A DNA stretch of 61,480 nucleotides, taken from Gnetum montanum (lineage: Eukaryota > Streptophyta > Gnetopsida > Gnetales > Gnetaceae). The position numbers were made by a program, and so were the translations under genes. Below the pieces are notes generated by a model. The model did no database searches. It was not told the origin of the DNA and worked only from the letters and a program-made list of their open reading frames with translations. The stretch covers positions 1-61,480 of the forward strand of contig MNCI01008883.1 in NCBI GenBank assembly GCA_015680685.1. Reading direction: 5' to 3'. Shown here piece by piece: positions 55,567 through 61,480 of the stretch (within the stretch, counting starts at the first letter, position 1; each line of letters begins with the position of its first letter).

Positions 55567-56459
55567 TGATGAGTGGTGAGGTACCCCTACACTCAACCAT
55601 ACGAAACGAGCATTCTCACGTGTGATTCGGTTGGACTCCGCAAACGGACTAGTTGTGGCACCTAGACAGTTATCCTTAGGATGCAGGTTGCTGTCTTCCC
55701 ACCTGGACTAGTGTTATATTTGTCACATATGGTTTAGTCTAGAGTGAGATGTATGATGTGTTCCTAATTATAACGCTACTCCTATAGGTAGTGGAAAATA
55801 ATATTAACTAAGCTAAGCTATGAGGAAAAGGGTAAAAGAATCTAATCTAGCCTAAGTGCGATGAGAAACCGATTCCTTGATTAAATGTACACATCTTGGA
55901 CCTCATGCATGACTACCATTGGGATTACCAAGTGCAGATCCTAGGTACACCACTAGGCTGCCAAGTAGTCACACTTAAATGCTCGTAATCAAGTCGTACT
56001 CGTTCCGCATTGCGATGAGTAGCCGATTCCTTGACTAACCGTACACATCCTTAGATGCTCGTAATCAAGTCGTACTCATACCGCATTCTAGGAGTTTAAG
56101 GGTGAGAGAGAAAGTAGTAAATAAAAATTAAATAAATAAATAAGTGATTGCTACAATGATGAAGTAATCTTGATCTTTATTGCCGGTCATGTGCATGTAC
56201 AAGTATGTCACACTCGAATAAGACACTGTACAATTACATTCACCACACTACGAGCAGACATGAGAAAAATAATCTATCTCTGGAGTGGTCAAATTGCCAG
56301 AGCTTCACTACTTCTATTCTATCTATGCTAAACAAGGGAGAGCCATGTCTTATTTATAGATATGGTGGCGAACTGCGATATCACGTACGCGATATCGTAG
56401 GGAAGACGCGATATCGCGGGGGATGCGATATCGCGGCCTATGCGAATCGCATCTCATCA
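55567..56459 (-). repeat. 5' LTR of element B
   Basis: 893 bases, TGATGAGTGGTGAGG to GCATCTCATCA. A minus-strand TATA box lies at 56351-56358. U3 words GCGATATCGCG and GGGGATGC lie at 56365-56455. Confidence 0.9.
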
Positions 56460-56464
56460 ATTGG
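56460..56464. repeat. Target-site duplication of B, right copy
   Basis: ATTGG, identical to 49980-49984. Confidence 0.9.
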
Positions 56465-56781
56465 GAATGAGGATTTTATTTCATCAAACCTTAAGTTTGA
56501 TGAAATTTTTCCTCAAAAAATATTTCTATTTCTATGGAAAAAGAAAATTTTTAAATATAATTTATGTTTCTTAGTTAGAGCACAAAAAGGAGGGGGGTGA
56601 GAAAAAATGTTGGTACATAAAGAGTTAGATTATTTACTTAAGGGTAATAATATGAGCCATGATTAAATTGTGAGTAGTGTTAAGGAGAAAATGAATGGGG
56701 AGTATCCTCAAGGTTATACTTTAGGCTTAAGTATCTATAATGCCAAGGCAGAGAAAAGAAAAAGTTTAGATTATGGAATTT
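56465..56781 (+). pseudogene. Extra ORF of element F, 3' part
   Basis: It continues the ORF interrupted by B. One frame gives NEDFISSNLKFDEIFPQKIF and a basic LWKKK stretch to a stop near 56600. A second, from 56607, gives ELDYLLKGNN and YPQGYTLGLSIYNAKAEKRK, ending at TAA 56779-56781. Joining to the left half needs a one-base shift, and a further shift lies near 56600. It ends ten bases before the 3' LTR, so the ORF fills the space up to the LTR. Confidence 0.55.
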
Positions 56782-56790
56782 AAGAAAGTT

Positions 56791-59541
56791 TGATGGCAAG
56801 CCAAAGGTTGCAAAATTGGTATTTTTCCTATGAAAATGTTATAAGATTTCATACTTGAATTCATGTCTATAACTAAAATGCACAAGGTATTTTATTCCCT
56901 GTACAGGATGGTTCTACACAAGCCTATTAAGTGTTCGATATTTTAACATTTCAAGAAGAATGTTCCTGCATTTAAGCAACGAAGATAAGGCTAAAAATTC
57001 TTCCATTTAGAGTAGTTTATAAATGATGGATTACTATTATAGTTAGCAAGGTTGATAAAATTATAATGATAGTTTTGAGGTAAAAAAATAATCCAATATG
57101 GCCATAAGAAAATAAAACAAATAACAATAAAATATTCAAAAGCCTGGTATTTAGCCAAACTTGTGCACAAACCTTGTAACTTAGAAGAAAACAACTTTAA
57201 AAAATTAAGGTTCTATGTTAACAATCAATTCATGAATAAAAAACAAATGAAATTGTATCAACAAGAAATCGTAGAGGAACTGGAAGAAAAAAATTCCAAG
57301 ACACGCACCGTCATAGGGCATAAAAAAAAATAAATTTTTATTTAAATCACTACATATTTATGTAGAACATATTATCCNCAAAAAAATAAATTTTTATTTA
57401 AATCACTACATATTTATGTAGAACATATTATCCTTAATGACAATCAAACTGTGGCAAGGGTTTGGAAGGTTGTTGTTGTCATGATAAAGTTAAAGGAAAC
57501 GTAGACAAGAAACCCTTTCAAACCTTGCATCACAGACGGTAGCATGAAAATGCTTCATGATGACCTAGAGACAAATGTGAAATATAGGGCCTCTTATGGC
57601 AATGAAAACAAGCCACAATGCATAGTAGGAAGATGATCACCAAGGTAGTGAAGATGTACAAATGACATCATTGCAAGAGCAGCATATTCAACAATGGTAG
57701 GGATCGACAACAATTATGCAACTCTTCCTACACCATTGTTGATGGGCACTCAAGCATGAAATCTACGATTGACAATAGAGGTGGGGTTTTGAGACTCAAC
57801 CAACAGAGGGTTCCATAGCATTTGTGGCTATAGGGAAAAGATGAAAATGGAATGATGACAAATGGCAAAGCCAACTCTTAATGCGAAATAAAGGCAAAGT
57901 GGTATGTGGTACAATGGACATGAAACCTATGAACCTTACAAAATGCTAATACATCAAATGTGATGTATAATGATGTATGACATCAAAAATACATAGCCTT
58001 CATAATAAATATTTTCAAAAGTTAAATTACATTTGCAAAAATTTTAAATATAAAAAGGAGGCTAAGGTTTAAGGTTTCAGAAAGAAAGGATATATAAATA
58101 TCTAGTAAATTTAATTTTTGGAAAATTGAAATTTTCTATAGATAACTATTTCTTCTTGATATTTGTGATAAGACACTTGCTAGCTATGGCTTGTTTTTCT
58201 CTAATTTGTATAACTACCTATGATATTTGTTACCAAGGAAACACATGACAACCATAGCTCAGATTTCTAATAACTTCCTATGGAAGTTATAACTTCTAGG
58301 ATGGTTATAAATTAATCTCCTAGATATTTGTAATACCATTAACTTTTCATGATTATTGTAACTACCCAAAGCCAATATAAAAAGGCTTCAAATGTAGAGT
58401 GAAAAGGGGGGAATTGGGGGAAGTAACTTAGAAGAAGATTGAAGATTGTAAAAGCATGACTTGTTAAAGACATTAATTGAGCTTTTTGTTTTAATCCTGT
58501 GACTTCATTTCTTCCCATTTTGTTTTAGTTACTTAGCTAATGGTTTAGATAGTATCGTGCTTGGCATTTAATTTTGGGATTTTTCCTAGATTTTTTTTAT
58601 AGCTCTATTTGGGTGCAATATTAGACTTCTATTAATATTTGCCATAGAAGAGCTTATGTTGATGAAAATCCTCAAGAGCAATTTAATAGTAATGTCTTAA
58701 TGAATTTGCTTATTTTGAGCATAGAGAATCTAGGAAAATCTTTGGTATTTTGAAACAACTAAAATAGCTTCCTTATTTTTAAAGTGTATTGCCTTGGTAT
58801 TTTAATTTAGAATTATCAAATTTTTTAAAATCTCTATTGAATGTAATCTTTGACAACTATTAACTAGCCAAAATAGAGACTTGTACTTTGTTGTTTACAC
58901 AATGATTTTTAACAGTATAATAAGATTGTCTTAACGGAATTGCTTGTTGAGCTTAGAAAGTTTTGACAATTAGTAGTTATTGAATTAGGAATAGCTTTAT
59001 TACAAAGTGTTCCTCATGTCAATTTATCTTACTTAAATATTTGAGATTTCACACAATTCTGCTTTCTTTTCTTCCTCTTTCTATGTCTATTGAATCTTGC
59101 TGTATTTCTACTTTTCTTATGGAACTTTCTCTCTAGGGAAAATTAGGAGTTGATTGGTAGAATTGTGCTCAAGCATTTTTACAAAATTTTATTTCCTACA
59201 AGTAATGTACTATAGGAACTATATTGACTAAGTGATTTGAAAAAAATAGGAATCTTCAATAACTCATAGTATTTAATAAAGATAGCTGAATTTCTTTTAT
59301 GAAAGTCAATTATAGTTTCATACACAACCCAACCATTTCAACATTCACAATAGCAAATACATACTCACGTTTAGTTCATTTCATAACCACTAAGTCTATT
59401 TGGAGGTATTTGGGCCTTAGTGTTTCCAAAGACTAGCAAGCACCTAAACCCTATTTGAAAAACACCTTTGATCATGTGACTTCTTGAGGTCACGAGATTG
59501 TGAGGCTACAACATTGGCAGTCTAGTCCCAAATAGTCACCA
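56791..59541 (+). repeat. 3' LTR of element F
   Basis: It is homologous to 14854-17518 through its length and ends at TAGTCACCA. The TATA box is at 58376-58383. A single-N join at 57378 is flanked by a 55-base direct duplication that adds to its length. The right-hand target duplication cannot be fixed (the flank is AAAAT). Confidence 0.85.
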
Positions 59542-61339
59542 AAAATTTATATTTGTGTGTATATTAATGTTATTATTATTATTATTACACCTTTATGGCT
59601 AGGCACTAGCCAAAGGCTAGTCAAGGGCTTTATTAAAACCCAAGTTAGTTTAGTTTTTAAATAAGCATTTTTGTTAAATTCATGCATTTCAATTGATTTC
59701 ATTTTGTATTATATATTGTTAATTGTTTGATTAGTGTTTAATTAATGTTTATTTTAGTTTATCATATTGTAGGGTATAGCTAATATAATTATACTGTGGT
59801 TATAATTATATATATTATAGACATTATAATACATATTAGAATTAGGATAGTAGTGGTTGTTGAACTACTTTAACTCCTAAGAAACCTCTAGCTAGCAACG
59901 AAATTGTGAATCATATGCACCATCATCGGCTCTTGGATTTCTTGGTTGCCACATCCGAATAAGGGATTCAGCCATATCCATGTTTGTGGTTGACTGAATG
60001 TGTCCATGAACACTATAGCACCATAAGAAGCCATCCTTGCACCTACAACAACAATAACAACGTTGGCAGTAGGAGCAACCTTAGCCTTAGCCTTCTATCT
60101 ATGTCTCAACATGGGGCCTATCATCTTTCCAACATTTAATTTTTATTTTGATGAGTCTAGTGCCATAATAATTATGATGCATTTTCCTCCACTTTAAAGC
60201 ACTCTGGGGACAATGTAACAATGAATTTAACATGATTCGTTAATGCCTATGGTACTTACTTTACGAGCGTAGTCTTGGATTGGCTTGGAATTTACAGCCC
60301 CCATGATTCCCTACATCAAAAATTCATCGAATACTTATTCCTATATTCTTTCTACTTCAACTGTGTGACATCCTATCCCTGAATGTCATGGAAAATGTCA
60401 AATATATGATATATTAGATATTATGCATATAAACAAAATATACCAAATGTGAAATATATGTGATAGTTGACATTCTGTATAAAGGAAATAATAGGAAAAA
60501 TATAGAAAGAGAAAGAAAATAATGCTTTATTAATATGGAATAGCATATCTAGATCATGCTCTAAGAGTGTTCCTTAGGATTTTCTTTCTTTGACATCTAT
60601 CCCTTAGAGGCAATCTAGCACTACCACGACAATTAGGCCTATAACCTGGCCAGAAGGGATGGCCAGTCCACTTCCTATCCTGCTTCACCTAACTCCTATG
60701 ACTTGCCTATATTGGCTTCACCACTCCATGATAGAACAACATCTAACCTCAGATATAAATGCCTTAGGTTAAACCCCCAAAGGTTACCTTAAGAGACACA
60801 TTCATTATTACAACATGCCCTTTTAGGTCTTAATCACAACTACCCTTTCAGGTCTTGTTATGAAAAGACATCTTCATTAGGTAGTGACATCATTTGGGAA
60901 TGAAGATGTGACAGTCTACCCTCCTTAGGTTTCATTCATCCCTGAACAAGTCCACGTTCTCTATCTTTTTCTAGCTCCAATGCTTTCTTTCATGATCCTG
61001 TGCTTCAATAACTTACTTTCTCCTTTGAACTTGAAGTTGTTTCTTGCTTATTCTTATGAATTAATGGGATTACTTGTAATTCTTCCATTAGTGATATGTG
61101 ATTGGATGGTCTTGTTTGGAATGGCAAGGCTTGATCTTCATTCTTCTCAACTTCTTCTTTAGAAATTAACTTTAGTAACTTGGTAACTTGAAAGAATTAG
61201 GTATCATACCAAATATAATCCAAAGTCTCACGAAGAATGTTGTTGACCCATCCTCATTAATCATAGAAAAGAAATTTGTAAATTATGGTTCTTGATTAGT
61301 GCTATCCATCAACGTTATCTATTCTTGAATTCTAGAGTT
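59542..61339. other. Unassigned sequence right of element F
   Basis: A TTA microsatellite lies at 59564-59586 and an imperfect GGCTAGGCACTAGCC inverted repeat at 59598-59612. AT-rich TATA-type sequence runs from 59690 to 59850. No gene or element end is recognised; the 60-codon ORF at 60980 has no support. Confidence 0.4.
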
Positions 61340-61480
61340 TGATTTATCTACTAAAGATTCAAAGTAAGCAAAGCATACACTAGCTAATGGAATTGCATGC
61401 TGAATTGATGGAAACATCTTCTTCAAGTTAGGTTCATCATCCAAATATTTCTTTACAAATCCATATTTTAAGAATTGATA
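61340..61480 (-). other. Open minus-strand frame at the right edge
   Basis: About 45 codons are open from the window edge, containing YGFVKKYLDDEPNLKKMF and QHAIPLASVCFAYFESL. The composition looks protein-like and could be the end of another element ORF. I do not recognise it. Confidence 0.25.

Larger units (their letters stand above)
49985..56459 (-). mobile_element. Element B: non-autonomous gag-only LTR element
   Basis: LTRs 49985-50888 and 55567-56459 are flanked by ATTGG. The interior has a tRNA-Asp primer-binding site, a gag, a conserved non-coding block, an accessory ORF (51058-51654) and a polypurine tract, all on the minus strand. Neither protease nor pol is detectable. It belongs to the same family as A, C and D and is inserted in the extra ORF of F. 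Confidence 0.9.
14854..59541 (+). mobile_element. Element F: Ty3/gypsy element split by three insertions
   Basis: Direct repeats at 14854-17518 and about 56791-59541 are its LTRs. Between them plus-strand gag, protease, RT, RNase H, integrase and an extra ORF occur in that order in the segments 17519-17758, 37070-37446, 44677-49984 and 56465-56790. The gaps are elements G, A and B, each with its own 5-bp target duplication. The rebuilt interior is about 6.3 kb and the whole element about 11.7 kb. Its LTRs are visibly more diverged than those of the inserted elements, as expected for the older host. Its own target duplication was not found. The integrase core resembles plant Ty3 elements; I do not assign the lineage. 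Confidence 0.85.

Overview
The window reads as nuclear DNA of a seed plant with a large, repeat-rich genome. It is AT-rich, it is built almost entirely from decayed LTR retrotransposons nested in one another, and the one multi-exon gene in it has ordinary GT-AG introns. I cannot name the species. No intact host gene, tRNA or rRNA was found. Single N characters at 27044, 38869, 46504, 52168, 52285 and 57378 appear to be assembly joins; all but the one at 46504 are flanked by duplicated or inverted sequence.

Layout. (1) 1-5902: the 5' part of a minus-strand, gag-only element (C) whose other LTR lies off the window. (2) 6060-6640: a LINE ORF2 remnant. (3) 7005 to about 9710: the 3' LTR and an accessory coiled-coil ORF of a related, truncated element (D). 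(4) About 10715-14740: a gag-only Copia-type element (E). (5) 14854-59541: an old plus-strand Ty3/gypsy element (F) with 2.7-kb LTRs, split by three later minus-strand insertions: G (17759-37064, target duplication GGAAC), A (37447-44671, CCAAG) and B (49985-56459, ATTGG). Removing G, A and B leaves an F interior of about 6.3 kb in the order gag, protease, RT, RNase H, integrase, extra ORF. (6) 59542-61480: unassigned sequence.

Elements A, B, C and D share LTRs that begin TGATGA on the plus strand. Where a primer-binding site is present (A, B and C) it matches tRNA-Asp. A, B and C have a gag with an unusual CX2CX3HX4C knuckle. None of the four shows RT or integrase here. The slot between gag(-PR) and the 3' LTR holds different accessory ORFs in B and D, and A has none. 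They fit the class of non-autonomous terminal-repeat elements that keep gag.

Element G is the most interesting object. It is a 19.3-kb Tat-lineage Ty3/gypsy element, recognised by RT, RNase H, a second archaeal-type RNase H and integrase. Its protease and RT blocks are separated by about 6.4 kb that contains a complete antisense transcription unit: a TATA box at 24798, nine exons from 25055 to 30032 with splice phases that agree throughout, and 1066 codons in all. Intron 1 is filled by about 18 copies of a 40-bp hairpin-forming repeat. The 5' leader of G carries a second hairpin array with an 85-bp higher-order period. The same short words recur in the LTRs, the leader, intron 1 and the antisense gene's 5' UTR. 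All nine in-frame stops in the antisense gene are TAG or TGA, which is what C-to-T decay at methylated CAG and CGA would produce.
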